Source: an uncultured Prevotella sp. (GTDB lineage Bacteria > Bacteroidota > Bacteroidia > Bacteroidales > Bacteroidaceae). Taken from it: a DNA stretch of 11,002 nt. The DNA lies in contig CALIIG010000215.1 of NCBI GenBank assembly GCA_938018155.1, forward strand, positions 1 through 11,002, read 5' to 3'. The position numbers were made by a program, and so were the translations under genes. A model generated the notes under the pieces. It worked only from the letters and a program-made list of their open reading frames with translations, had not been told where the DNA came from and made no database searches. Below, piece by piece: positions 1 to 6,272 of the stretch. Position 1 is the first letter of the stretch. The number at the start of each line of letters is the position of its first letter.

Positions 1-80
1 ATTTCGGCCATACGTAATATTCACAAAAACATCACGACATACAACCCGCTGGTAAAGGCATGATACAAAAATATTTTATT

Positions 81-116
81 GTGCCACATTGGCACTGAGT
101 AATGTCACAATGACAT
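81..116. promoter_or_regulatory. Twin 15-bp dyads upstream of hsp20 (putative operator pair)
   Basis: Two perfect inverted repeats lie in tandem: GTGCCACATTGGCAC at 81-95 and ATGTCACAATGACAT at 102-116. Each has 6-bp arms around a 3-bp centre, and both fit RTGYCACAWTGRCAY. Their centres (88 and 109) are 21 bp apart, two helical turns, so two protein dimers would sit on the same DNA face. This is seen directly; that it is an operator, and which regulator binds, is inference. It does not match the CIRCE/HrcA element. Although it contains TGGCAC, the GC of a sigma-54 -12 box is absent at the required spacing. It could control hsp20 (start at 249) or an unseen gene leftward of the window. Confidence 0.6.
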
Positions 117-234
117 GTCTAATACCATAAAACTGCTACGGCACGCACTTTGTAAATATGAAAAATGAATTTGAGAAGCTCACGAAGCTTGGATTATTCA
201 AACTTTAAACCCATAAAATATAAGATAGAATATC

Positions 235-240
235 AGGAGG
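235..240 (+). promoter_or_regulatory. Strong Shine-Dalgarno of hsp20
   Basis: AGGAGG 8 bp before the ATG at 249. It decides the start against the upstream in-frame ATG at 165 and stands out because most genes here have weak ribosome-binding sites. Confidence 0.8.
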
Positions 241-248
241 TAATTAAT

Positions 249-674
249 ATGATGTTAGCTAAAAGAAACAACAATTGGATGTCGAACTTGTTTGATGACT
301 TCTTTGATACCGAGTGGATGCCACGTTTGAATGCTACCGCTCCGGCTGTAAATGTAAAGGAAACTGATAAAAGTTACGAGATGGAAGTGGCTGCTCCCGG
401 ACTGAAAAAGGAGTATTGCCGCATAGATATCGACAACGACGGCAACCTTTGCGTAAAGATTGAGGCCAAGTTTGAGCATAAAGACGAGAATAAAAAGGAG
501 CATTATCTGCGCCGTGAGTTCAATTACAGCAACTACGAACAGAGCTATGCCCTGCCCGATGACGTTGACCGCGACAAGATTTCAGCCAAGGTTGAAAACG
601 GCGTTCTGCAGATTAACCTGCCCAAACTCGAGAAAAAGCAGGCTGAACCACAACATCAGATAGAAATAGGATAA
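249..674 (+). CDS. Small heat-shock protein, Hsp20 / alpha-crystallin family
   Basis: A 141-residue ATP-independent chaperone that binds unfolding proteins in the cytoplasm and holds them for refolding machinery. The order is typical: a short N-terminal arm with aromatic residues (FDDFFD, about 15-20), an alpha-crystallin domain from about 32 to 127 (VNVKETDKSYEMEVAAPGL near its start, the family signature ENGVLQINLPK at 116-126), and a C-terminal tail with the oligomer-linking I-x-I motif (IEI, 138-140). The reading frame is open from an ATG at 165, but I chose the MM start at 249 because AGGAGG at 235-240 lies 8 bp before it, and 11 bp before the second ATG at 252. This is the usual bacterial Hsp20 length. 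No clear Bacteroidetes promoter was found; the twin dyads upstream suggest specific control. Confidence 0.93.
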   Translation: MMLAKRNNNWMSNLFDDFFDTEWMPRLNATAPAVNVKETDKSYEMEVAAPGLKKEYCRIDIDNDGNLCVKIEAKFEHKDENKKEHYLRREFNYSNYEQSYALPDDVDRDKISAKVENGVLQINLPKLEKKQAEPQHQIEIG

Positions 675-705
675 GCGTTAAGTTAAACGTTAACTGATAA
701 AATAG

Positions 706-740
706 CGGGGGAAGCACACCGATGTGTGCCTCCCCCGTTT
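706..740. terminator. Bidirectional hairpin terminator between hsp20 and the minus-strand cluster
   Basis: Positions 706-719 pair with 724-737 (14 positions, a single A-C mismatch) around the loop CGAT. On + the stem is followed by TTT; on - by CTATTTTATC. It sits between the converging hsp20 stop (674) and the stop of the small minus-strand gene (776), so it probably ends both transcripts. A small perfect dyad, AGTTAA-ACG-TTAACT (681-695), lies just before it. Confidence 0.8.
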
Positions 741-775
741 GCGTTCTGTGCCCTGCCTTCCGTCGGCAAGCGGCG

Positions 776-1009
776 TCAAAACTCGTAGCCGAGCATCAGA
801 TAAAAAGAACGGTTACGCGGCCATCGCACGTTCTTCCCACGGTCGTCCTGCCCGGCATAGCCGCTGCGAATGGGCACGAAGCCGGGCTTTATATGGTTCC
901 AGTATGTGCTTCGTGGGTGATAAGAGTGCCCGGCTCTTTCGAAAACGTCCTGGGCATTTGATGCAACGGAGAATGCAATATACAGGAGGATTGACAAGAT
1001 TTTTCTCAT
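776..1009 (-). CDS. Small exported protein (77 aa), unknown function
   Basis: I do not recognise the family. The N-terminus MRKILSILLYIAFSVASNA is a good signal peptide with a likely cut before QDVF, leaving a mature chain of about 58 residues. That chain is rich in Arg, Tyr and His, with no Cys and so no lipobox. It ends RSFYLMLGYEF: alternating hydrophobic and aromatic residues finishing in Phe, as in the last strand of many outer-membrane barrel proteins, although the chain is far too short for a barrel. It starts 20 bp after the stop of the propeller gene on the same strand and ends about 40 bp before the shared terminator, so it is probably the last gene of that transcript. The ribosome-binding site is weak, as usual in Bacteroidetes. 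The signal peptide is the main reason to believe it is real. Confidence 0.6.
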   Translation of the reverse strand: MRKILSILLYIAFSVASNAQDVFERAGHSYHPRSTYWNHIKPGFVPIRSGYAGQDDRGKNVRWPRNRSFYLMLGYEF

Positions 1010-1029
1010 AAGGTAATACGTTTTGAAGG

Positions 1030-2262
1030 TTAAAGGCGGGTGGTGTCAACGGTAAATATTTTATCCGACGACAGAATGTACAGTGTGTTGTCACGGGAAA
1101 GCATCTTGTTGACGGGCACATCAATGTGGGCTACGCCCGTACCGTCACGGCGAATAATCCAGTAATCGCTGTCCTTTCCCACTATTTTGTTATACACTAC
1201 CAAGCAGGGGCCGCAGGGAATAAACTTAAAATAAAGGTTCCTGGCCTGATAATCGTCAATAATATTCAGCTGACGGTCTACCACTTTCAGCAGGCCTTTG
1301 GATGTCTGCACGACGCAAACCGAATCGTTTGAGAACAGCGGCGTAAGGTCTTCATCGTTTTGACGGAAGGTGTAAACGGTGTCGCCGGGCAGCCATTCAA
1401 GCTCGCCGTAGGCCTTTGTGTTCCACGGACGCACCGTCATGGTGCTGTCGGCGAAAGGTTTATACGCCATACGGTCGGCCACCATCAGAAAGGCAGACGA
1501 CGCGCCTATGTGCGAACCCTCGACCATTGCTTTCGTATCCTCCGTCAGATAACGCAGGTAAAGCTGCTCGCCTGTTGCCTTATTGAAGGCCGCTACAAAC
1601 GGACGGCCTACGGCTTTCATCAGGCGATCGTCCTGTAAACCAAAAGCATAGTTCAGCATAATCAGCGTATCGCCCTGCACTTTAAGTGCTGCATTGCCGG
1701 CCTCGCGCTTGGGAAGGGCACGGCTCCATATGGCTTTTCCTGTCGTGGAAAGACAATAAATGCTGTCACGATCCGACACAAAGCACCACCCGTTATCGTA
1801 TAAAGCCGGCGACGATGTGGTGGTAATAGTACTACTACTAATGCCCGGGACAATATAAGGATTATAGCCTACCGTTGCCGCTACGGCACCCAAAGCAATC
1901 CCTGCGGCAAAAGCCGTAAGCAGATTCTTGCCTGTTCGCGGCAGCCCTGTGTGCACCTTAAACTGCCCCTGAAAGCCCGTGAGCGGATGAATAAAGTCTA
2001 CACGGTCGTTCACGACTACCATCAGCGAGTCGTCTGCCATCGTCATTCGCTCCCAACCATTGCATAAGGAGTGCGGCGATTTGGCCTCCCAAAGTTTCTT
2101 TCCCGTGCTTAAGCGGATGCCCATCAGCTTATTCGACATTACCGATGCGTAGCCAACAATGACATCTAACGAGTCGAAGACGGCGACAGGATAGAGTTTT
2201 TGTTCCCATTTTTTGGTGGTTCCGTCCATTCCCAGCATGGTATATTTTGAACCGTTAGGCAT
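1030..2262 (-). CDS. Secreted PQQ-like beta-propeller protein, C-terminal part (410 aa) after a frameshift
   Basis: This frame holds most of a beta-propeller. Repeats of the PQQ/quinoprotein-like type are visible: GIRLSTGKKLWEAK (about 48-61), IYCLSTTGKAIWSRALPK (168-185) and FNKATGEQLYLRYL (about 225-240), where a substrate-like phrase is followed by a Trp or aromatic residue. Its own ATG at 2262 overlaps the TAA of the upstream frame (TAATG), but the frame stays open 12 codons further upstream with protein-like sequence (KVPDRITPYGIL). It is therefore best read as the continuation of the 2262-2627 gene after loss of one base. The intact product would have about 530 residues. An Ala/Gly-rich hydrophobic stretch at 114-133 (LLTAFAAGIALGAVAATVGY) is odd inside a propeller. 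No specific ligand or enzyme activity can be assigned; the place of action is periplasm or cell surface. Confidence 0.75.
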   Translation of the reverse strand: MPNGSKYTMLGMDGTTKKWEQKLYPVAVFDSLDVIVGYASVMSNKLMGIRLSTGKKLWEAKSPHSLCNGWERMTMADDSLMVVVNDRVDFIHPLTGFQGQFKVHTGLPRTGKNLLTAFAAGIALGAVAATVGYNPYIVPGISSSTITTTSSPALYDNGWCFVSDRDSIYCLSTTGKAIWSRALPKREAGNAALKVQGDTLIMLNYAFGLQDDRLMKAVGRPFVAAFNKATGEQLYLRYLTEDTKAMVEGSHIGASSAFLMVADRMAYKPFADSTMTVRPWNTKAYGELEWLPGDTVYTFRQNDEDLTPLFSNDSVCVVQTSKGLLKVVDRQLNIIDDYQARNLYFKFIPCGPCLVVYNKIVGKDSDYWIIRRDGTGVAHIDVPVNKMLSRDNTLYILSSDKIFTVDTTRL

Positions 2263-2627
2263 TAAAATGCCGTAGGGCGTGATGCGGTCTGGAACCTTAG
2301 GGGAATACTAAGCACCGAACTACCCACTGAAAGGGTAGTTTGTACCTTGCATGGCTCGGTCCATAACGGCACAGTGTCACCCTTTTGATATAGCGACATC
2401 AGACCCTTTTCGCCAATTTTCCCGTCCTTTCCTGCCGTTCTTTGTAACACCAATACCTGCTTTTTATCAGGCGAAAACGACAGTGAGGCACAATAATTTT
2501 GACAGGAAGTGCAAGGTGCCATGAGTGGAAGGCCCTGCGGTGTCTTCGCAAACTCATGCAGTGTCTGGGCCTTTGCTCCAATAAACACGATAAGAAAAGC
2601 CCATAATACAAACAGTTTCTTTAACAT
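2262..2627 (-). CDS. Secreted PQQ-like beta-propeller protein, N-terminal part (121 aa) before a frameshift
   Basis: This carries the signal peptide MLKKLFVLWAFLIVFIGAKA, cut before QTLHE, and then the first blade-like segment (LSFSPDKKQVLVLQR, about 49-63), as in WD/TolB-like propeller openings. Three Cys lie close together at PCTSCQNYC (38-46), possibly a disulfide or metal site. Residues 1-109 read as normal protein; the last dozen (LRFQTASRPTAF) are out of frame and end at a TAA that overlaps the next ATG. With one extra base in the G4 run at 2300-2303 the reading becomes IPPKVPDRITPYGILMPNG and joins the C-terminal part. The gene may be a true pseudogene, a phase-variable gene, or a sequencing error. 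Confidence 0.7.
   Translation of the reverse strand: MLKKLFVLWAFLIVFIGAKAQTLHEFAKTPQGLPLMAPCTSCQNYCASLSFSPDKKQVLVLQRTAGKDGKIGEKGLMSLYQKGDTVPLWTEPCKVQTTLSVGSSVLSIPLRFQTASRPTAF
2300..2303 (-). other. Probable one-base frameshift in the propeller gene
   Basis: The minus strand reads AGT ATT CCC CTA AGG in the upstream frame. Adding one C to the CCCC run gives ATT CCC CCT AAG GTT CCA GAC and opens the downstream frame. The downstream frame has a TAG only 9 bp before the run, so the shift must lie in this small interval. Confidence 0.7.
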
Positions 2628-2666
2628 TTAAGCATTGAACAAAAGGGTTAAGATAGAATATCGAGA

Positions 2667-2693
2667 AGTAGAAAGCCCCGTTTAATAAACGGG
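2667..2693 (-). terminator. Hairpin overlapping the stop codon of the Nim-like gene
   Basis: CCCGTTT (2677-2683) and AAACGGG (2687-2693) form a perfect 7-bp stem with a 3-nt loop that contains part of the stop codon. On - the stem is followed by GCTTTCTACTTCT, only weakly U-rich. It could end the transcript before the propeller gene begins 55 bp downstream. Confidence 0.45.
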
Positions 2694-3185
2694 AGCCTTC
2701 TTAAGTTTTTTACGCTTTCCGCTGAAAGTTGAGAGGTCTACACGGATAATCTCAACCCGGTGAAAACTTTTATGTGCATAAATATCGCCAAGCTCTTTAA
2801 ACTCGGGCGAAAGTTTGTCGATGAGAAGATGCAACGCGGCCATTTTCTCATCGTCAGAAAGATCGACCCTTGCCTTGCCAAAGAAGATGGCACTCTCATA
2901 TTCTGTTGTAAAGTTTTTAGGCAACAGATGAACACGTCCTATCACACACAATGACACATTAGGATTTTCTCGGATAGCCTTTAACTTACGGCCTTCGGGT
3001 GCACAGTGAATATAGATGCTGGTTTTACCATCCCAAACATAGTTGACGGGGATGCCATAGCCCTCACCTTCCGACACCATGCTGAGCACTCCATATTCAC
3101 TTTTGCGCAGAAGTTCGATGGCACGGTCGTTGTCTAACAACCTGTCTTGACGCCTAATGGTATCATTAATATTCTTCATTTCCAT
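2682..3185 (-). CDS. Pyridoxamine 5'-phosphate oxidase-like (Nim-like) flavin-binding protein
   Basis: A 167-residue split-barrel protein of the pyridoxamine-phosphate-oxidase-like superfamily. Within it, the sequence resembles the branch holding the NimA-type 5-nitroimidazole reductases and many uncharacterised FMN-binding proteins. Visible marks are the opening RRQDRLLDNDRAIELL (11-26), the core strand pattern YGVLSMV then YGIPVNYVWDG (43-53), and IYIHCAPEGRKLKAI (57-71) with the conserved His (H60), where Nim proteins hold the cofactor; FHRVEIIRVDL follows near the end. Frame ATGs lie at 3212, 3185 and 3179. A perfect -7 box at 3217-3210 would place the RNA start downstream of 3212, so I prefer 3185 or 3179. 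The substrate is unknown; membership alone does not prove nitroimidazole resistance. No neighbour suggests a pathway. Confidence 0.85.
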   Translation of the reverse strand: MEMKNINDTIRRQDRLLDNDRAIELLRKSEYGVLSMVSEGEGYGIPVNYVWDGKTSIYIHCAPEGRKLKAIRENPNVSLCVIGRVHLLPKNFTTEYESAIFFGKARVDLSDDEKMAALHLLIDKLSPEFKELGDIYAHKSFHRVEIIRVDLSTFSGKRKKLKKAPVY

Positions 3186-3209
3186 AAGTTTGTAAGCTTT
3201 AATACAAGA

Positions 3210-3217
3210 CAAAGATA
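3210..3217 (-). promoter_or_regulatory. Bacteroidetes -7 box of the Nim-like gene
   Basis: TATCTTTG on the minus strand matches TAnnTTTG exactly and lies about 25 bp before the ATG at 3185. No TTG is seen at the -33 spacing. A second match, TATATTTG at 3277-3270, lies further upstream and also lacks a -33 box. Confidence 0.5.
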
Positions 3218-3500
3218 ATCATAATTCATAAAGATAATATGGTAAATACTAAAAAACATATATAATGATCAAATATATGCCCAAAATATTTTCATTGAAG
3301 AATAAGATAGACAGAGTCGTTTAAGACACGCTTTTATTGTTTGAGACATAATGATTCGTAGCCTTTTTTTATCAAGGCAAAAGAAATGACTTATAGAAAA
3401 ACAATTGTAAACGAAACACCGTTAATACCATAATTTACCCTAAAAACTATAGTCGTGTATGGAGATAAGACAACGAAGACATAGATATTACATAACGTAG
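3218..3500. other. AT-rich non-coding stretch
   Basis: No open frame with protein-like sequence on either strand. It holds a secondary -7-like TATATTTG (3277-3270, minus) and a small hairpin, GCCTT/AAGGC (3361-3365 with 3374-3378), whose loop is mostly T and A. I see no further structure that I can name. Confidence 0.5.
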
Positions 3501-3531
3501 AAAGCCTGTTCCCAATGTAGAGAACAGGCTT
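3500..3531 (-). terminator. Terminator of rplU-rpmA
   Basis: Positions 3502-3511 and 3522-3531 form a perfect 10-bp stem (AAGCCTGTTC / GAACAGGCTT) with a 10-nt loop. On - it is followed by TCTACG, only weakly U-rich. It starts 36 bp after the rpmA stop. Confidence 0.65.
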
Positions 3532-3566
3532 CTATGTTTGTTTGGAATAAGTTTTGTTGTTATTTG

Positions 3567-3857
3567 CTACGCCTCAGCCTTTTTAGTCTTTTCGGCGTAA
3601 ACTTCAGGAGACAACACCGATACGGTGCTCTTGTCACGCGCTCCTCTGTGGAAGTAAACAATACCGTCTGCAAGAGCATACAAAGTATCGTCCTTACCCT
3701 GAGCTACATTCTCCCCCGGGAAGTGCTTGTTACCGCGCTGACGGACAATAATATTGCCGGCAACAATCTTCTGACCTCCCCAAATCTTTACACCTAAACG
3801 CTGAGATGCTGATTCACGTCCGTTTCTTGAACTCGTTTGTCCTTTCTTGTGAGCCAT
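3567..3857 (-). CDS. rpmA: 50S ribosomal protein L27
   Basis: A 96-residue large-subunit protein whose N-terminal tail reaches toward the peptidyl-transferase centre. It begins directly [16 protein letters not shown], without the cleaved leader found in many Firmicutes, and carries the family core [20 protein letters not shown] and [23 protein letters not shown] charged tail ([12 protein letters not shown]) extends beyond the usual core. The start is fixed by AGGAGGT at 3870-3864, 6 bp before the ATG and among the best ribosome-binding sites in the window. It follows rplU by 17 bp in the standard two-gene operon. Confidence 0.97.
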   Translation of the reverse strand: MAHKKGQTSSRNGRESASQRLGVKIWGGQKIVAGNIIVRQRGNKHFPGENVAQGKDDTLYALADGIVYFHRGARDKSTVSVLSPEVYAEKTKKAEA

Positions 3858-3874
3858 TTGATTACCTCCTTGTT

Positions 3875-4192
3875 TTAAGCGTTTACTGATTTAACTTCAA
3901 TTTCGGTGAACTGTGCACGATGACCGTTTTTTACACGATAACCCTTGCGACGCTTCATTTTGAAGACAACAACCTTGTCGCCTTTAACGAGCGGATTCAC
4001 CACTTCTACTACTACTTTTGCACCTTCTACAACAGGTGCACCAACGGTTACAGCTCCCTCTTTGTCAACAAGCAGAACCTTGTTAAACTCAACGGTCTTG
4101 CCGGCTTCAACATCTTTCATGTGATGTACAAAAAGCTTCTTGCCTGCTTCAGCCTTGAACTGCTGACCGTTAATTTCTACAATTGCGTACAT
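3875..4192 (-). CDS. rplU: 50S ribosomal protein L21
   Basis: A 105-residue ribosomal protein that binds 23S rRNA. It starts [20 protein letters not shown] and carries the L21 signature [19 protein letters not shown] (80-98). Full length for the family. It is the first gene of the rplU-rpmA operon, driven from the -7 box at 4284-4277 through a leader of about 75 nt that can fold strongly. There is no Shine-Dalgarno; instead an AU-only hairpin (TTTATT/AATAAA, 4193-4198 with 4203-4208) abuts the start codon. Confidence 0.97.
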   Translation of the reverse strand: MYAIVEINGQQFKAEAGKKLFVHHMKDVEAGKTVEFNKVLLVDKEGAVTVGAPVVEGAKVVVEVVNPLVKGDKVVVFKMKRRKGYRVKNGHRAQFTEIEVKSVNA

Positions 4193-4264
4193 TTTATTAA
4201 CTAATAAACTGTTTCTCCGTAAGGCGGATGACCTGTTGTCACCACTTATACGAGCCTCAACGGA
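4193..4264 (-). promoter_or_regulatory. Structured 5' leader of rplU
   Basis: The RNA segment from 4264-4254 (UCCGUUGAGGC) can pair with 4225-4216 (GCCUUACGGA): ten pairs including one G-U, with one bulged U, closing a 28-nt internal segment. The 3' strand can alternatively form a local hairpin UCCG-CCUUA-CGGA. A second stem, UUUAUU/AAUAAA, sits directly before the AUG. Pairing is seen by inspection; a regulatory role, such as feedback by L21, is inference from the known autogenous control of ribosomal operons. Confidence 0.45.
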
Positions 4265-4276
4265 CTATTTCGGGTG

Positions 4277-4284
4277 CAAAATTA
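4277..4284 (-). promoter_or_regulatory. Bacteroidetes -7 box of rplU-rpmA
   Basis: TAATTTTG on minus, followed by CACCCG, matches TAnnTTTG exactly. The upstream region is AT-rich, with only an imperfect -33 (TTTC). Confidence 0.65.
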
Positions 4285-4359
4285 CGAAAATATATTGAAT
4301 GAAACCTATATATAGGAAAAAAGTTTTAACCCATTAGGGCAGATTAACATTGCAATAAG

Positions 4360-4367
4360 TATCTTTG
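4360..4367 (+). promoter_or_regulatory. Bacteroidetes -7 box of the HD-domain gene
   Basis: TATCTTTG followed by CAGATAAAA, 28 bp before the ATG at 4396, with no clear -33 TTG. It diverges from the rplU promoter 75 bp away. Confidence 0.6.
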
Positions 4368-4395
4368 CAGATAAAACAGAACCAGAAAAATAACA

Positions 4396-5022
4396 ATGGA
4401 CATCAAAAAGAATCAGCAGGAATTTGAAGAGCTTTTACGCTCAACAGGGCGCGAAGGTATGGAATATGTGATAGAAGATTTGGAAAAAGACGGATTCTTC
4501 GAAGCCCCTGCTTCAGCGGGACATCATCTGAATAAACAAGGCGGTCTTTGCCAGCATAGTCTTAATGTATGCAAAACAGGACTTATGATTTGGGAAGGAA
4601 TGAAAACGCTTGACCCGTCGGCGATGAACGAAGTGAAACGTGAAAGCATTATCATTACTACACTTTTACATGATGTTTGCAAAACAGATATTTACAAACG
4701 TACGGTTAAAAGGCGCAAGAATAAGCTGGGACAGTGGGAAGACAGCGAAGGGTACAGTGTTTCGTACAAGGATTTTCCTATGGGACATGGAGAAAAATCG
4801 GTCATCATGTTGCTTTGTAGCGGACTGGAATTACATGATGATGAAATGCTTGCCATAAGGTGGCACATGGGAGCATGGGGAATAAATATGAACTCGTATG
4901 AGGACCAACGCAACTACGATATAGCCCGACAGAAATACCCTTTATGCAGTATTGTGCAGAGTGCAGACAGTATTGCTGCAGCGATTATAGAGACTACGTC
5001 TGAAGACCTCGATCTGTTATAA
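4396..5022 (+). CDS. HD-domain metal-dependent phosphohydrolase
   Basis: A 208-residue cytoplasmic protein with an HD fold. The metal ligands stand in the expected order: H54 (QHSLNV), H92-D93 (LLHDVCK), H131 (GHGEKS), H157 (RWHMG) and D191 (SADSIA). The extra His residues between HD and the final Asp are as in the HD domains of YhaM-type nucleases and related hydrolases, usually two-metal enzymes. There is no RNA-binding OB domain, so it is the HD domain alone with a short helical N-terminus. Substrate (nucleotide or RNA end) cannot be told from sequence. It stands alone: divergent from rplU, convergent with gmd. The ATG at 4396 is the only sensible start and lies just after a -7 box. Confidence 0.85.
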   Translation: MDIKKNQQEFEELLRSTGREGMEYVIEDLEKDGFFEAPASAGHHLNKQGGLCQHSLNVCKTGLMIWEGMKTLDPSAMNEVKRESIIITTLLHDVCKTDIYKRTVKRRKNKLGQWEDSEGYSVSYKDFPMGHGEKSVIMLLCSGLELHDDEMLAIRWHMGAWGINMNSYEDQRNYDIARQKYPLCSIVQSADSIAAAIIETTSEDLDLL

Positions 5023-5030
5023 AACAGGAA

Positions 5031-5056
5031 ACGCTTTCCCAACCAGGGGAAAGCGT
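5031..5056. terminator. Hairpin after the HD-domain gene
   Basis: ACGCTTTCCC (5031-5040) pairs perfectly with GGGAAAGCGT (5047-5056), 10 bp with loop AACCAG, 8 bp after the stop codon. The following ACACCTTATTATAT is only moderately T-rich. Confidence 0.65.
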
Positions 5057-5076
5057 ACACCTTATTATATATAATG

Positions 5077-5123
5077 GGTCTTATCCTATTTTCTTTACTA
5101 AAACCCAAGAACAGAATAAGACC
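5077..5123 (-). terminator. Possible long-loop hairpin after gmd
   Basis: GGTCTTAT (5077-5084) and ATAAGACC (5116-5123) are perfect 8-bp arms, extendable to 11 with a G-U pair on the minus strand, around a loop of about 25-31 nt. It begins 9 bp after the gmd stop. With the hairpin at 5031-5056 it separates the converging genes. Confidence 0.4.
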
Positions 5124-5132
5124 TCAAATATA

Positions 5133-6224
5133 CTACTTTACAATACCTTTTTCGAGGTATTCCTCAAGATTTACACGCACTTTGGCAGCAGCATCGTCGG
5201 CAGCTACTTTCTTCATGTCTGAATCAACCATCAATTTTACTAATGCCTCAAAGCTTGTAGAGTTGGGGTTCCATCCCAGTTCGGCTTTGGCTTTTGTAGG
5301 GTCTCCCCAGAGATTTACCACGTCGGTGGGACGGTAAAAGTCGGGACTTACCTCGACAAGCACACGTCCGGTAGCCGTGTCAATACCCTTTTCATCAGCA
5401 CCTTCACCTTCCCAACGCAGGTCAATACCCACATAATGGAACGCCAGCGTTGCAAACTCGCGCACAGAATGCTGTTTACCCGTGGCGATTACAAAGTCAT
5501 CAGGCCGCTTGTTTTGCAGGATAAGCCACATACATTCTACATAATCGCGAGCATAACCCCAGTCGCGAAGACTGGAGAGGTTGCCTAAATATAGCTTGTC
5601 CTGCGTTCCCTGCTTAATGCGTGCAGCGGCAAGGGTAATCTTACGTGTGACGAAAGTTTCGCCTCTTCGCTCGCTTTCGTGATTGAAAAGAATGCCATTA
5701 CATGCAAACATATTGTAGGCATCGCGATACTCCTTCACTATCCAGAAACCATACTGCTTGGCTACAGCATAGGGGCTGTAAGGGTGGAAAGGGGTGTTTT
5801 CGTTCTGCGGTACTTCCTCAACGCGACCATAAAGTTCAGACGTAGAAGCCTGGTAAATGCGGCAACTTTCAGTAAGGCCGCATATTCTAACCGCTTCAAG
5901 AATGCGCAATACGCCTACAGCATCGACATCTGCCGTAAATTCGGGAGAATCGAAACTTACTTGTACATGGCTCTGCGCAGCGAGATTATAAATCTCTGTA
6001 GGCCTGACCTTGCTGACTACATTGAGGATTGACATCGAGTCGCCAAGGTCAGCATAATGAAGATGGAACTTAGGCTGCCCTTCAATATGCGCTATTCGCT
6101 CACGATAATCAACCGATGAACGACGAATAATGCCGTGTACATCATATCCTTTCTCCAATAAAAACTCGGCCAGATAGCTGCCGTCCTGTCCGGTAATACC
6201 TGTAATTAATGCTATTTTATTCAT
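5133..6224 (-). CDS. gmd: GDP-mannose 4,6-dehydratase
   Basis: A 363-residue short-chain-dehydrogenase-fold enzyme that turns GDP-D-mannose into GDP-4-keto-6-deoxy-D-mannose using bound NADP, the first step to GDP-L-fucose in the cytoplasm. It shows the nucleotide-binding GITGQDG (9-15), the RRSS segment (34-37), the catalytic Thr and Glu in QASTSELYG (T128, E130) and the Y152-x3-K156 pair in [10 protein letters not shown]. Length is normal for the family. The frame runs back to a GTG at 6245, but AGGAAACT directly before the ATG at 6224 and the family N-terminus (MNKIALITG) favour 6224. It follows fcl by 48 bp on the same strand, so the pair is an operon in the order fcl-gmd. Confidence 0.96.
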   Translation of the reverse strand: MNKIALITGITGQDGSYLAEFLLEKGYDVHGIIRRSSVDYRERIAHIEGQPKFHLHYADLGDSMSILNVVSKVRPTEIYNLAAQSHVQVSFDSPEFTADVDAVGVLRILEAVRICGLTESCRIYQASTSELYGRVEEVPQNENTPFHPYSPYAVAKQYGFWIVKEYRDAYNMFACNGILFNHESERRGETFVTRKITLAAARIKQGTQDKLYLGNLSSLRDWGYARDYVECMWLILQNKRPDDFVIATGKQHSVREFATLAFHYVGIDLRWEGEGADEKGIDTATGRVLVEVSPDFYRPTDVVNLWGDPTKAKAELGWNPNSTSFEALVKLMVDSDMKKVAADDAAAKVRVNLEEYLEKGIVK

Positions 6225-6272
6225 AGTTTCCTGACCCTTATACACCTTTATTATATAAGGGGACGTTTAAAA

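Noticed and set aside
66..73. Minus-strand -7 box TATTTTTG for a gene running left out of the window
   Set aside because: Matches TAnnTTTG but no -33 box is present and only a few codons of any leftward frame (ATG near 11) could be seen.
90..106. Sigma-54 promoter (TTGGCAC ...)
   Set aside because: The TGGCAC half is part of the dyad, and the GC of the -12 box is missing at the required spacing (TG found).
221..234. 14-bp exact repeat TAAGATAGAATATC, also at 2649-2662
   Set aside because: AT-rich, and a single pair of this length is close to chance in 11 kb; no shared function is evident.
165..248. N-terminal extension of Hsp20 from the ATG at 165
   Set aside because: The AGGAGG at 235-240 and the family N-terminus point to 249; the extension is not Hsp20-like and has no ribosome-binding site.
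1360..1638. 92-codon + frame opposite the propeller gene
   Set aside because: Antisense shadow; the minus frame has propeller repeats, this one has none.
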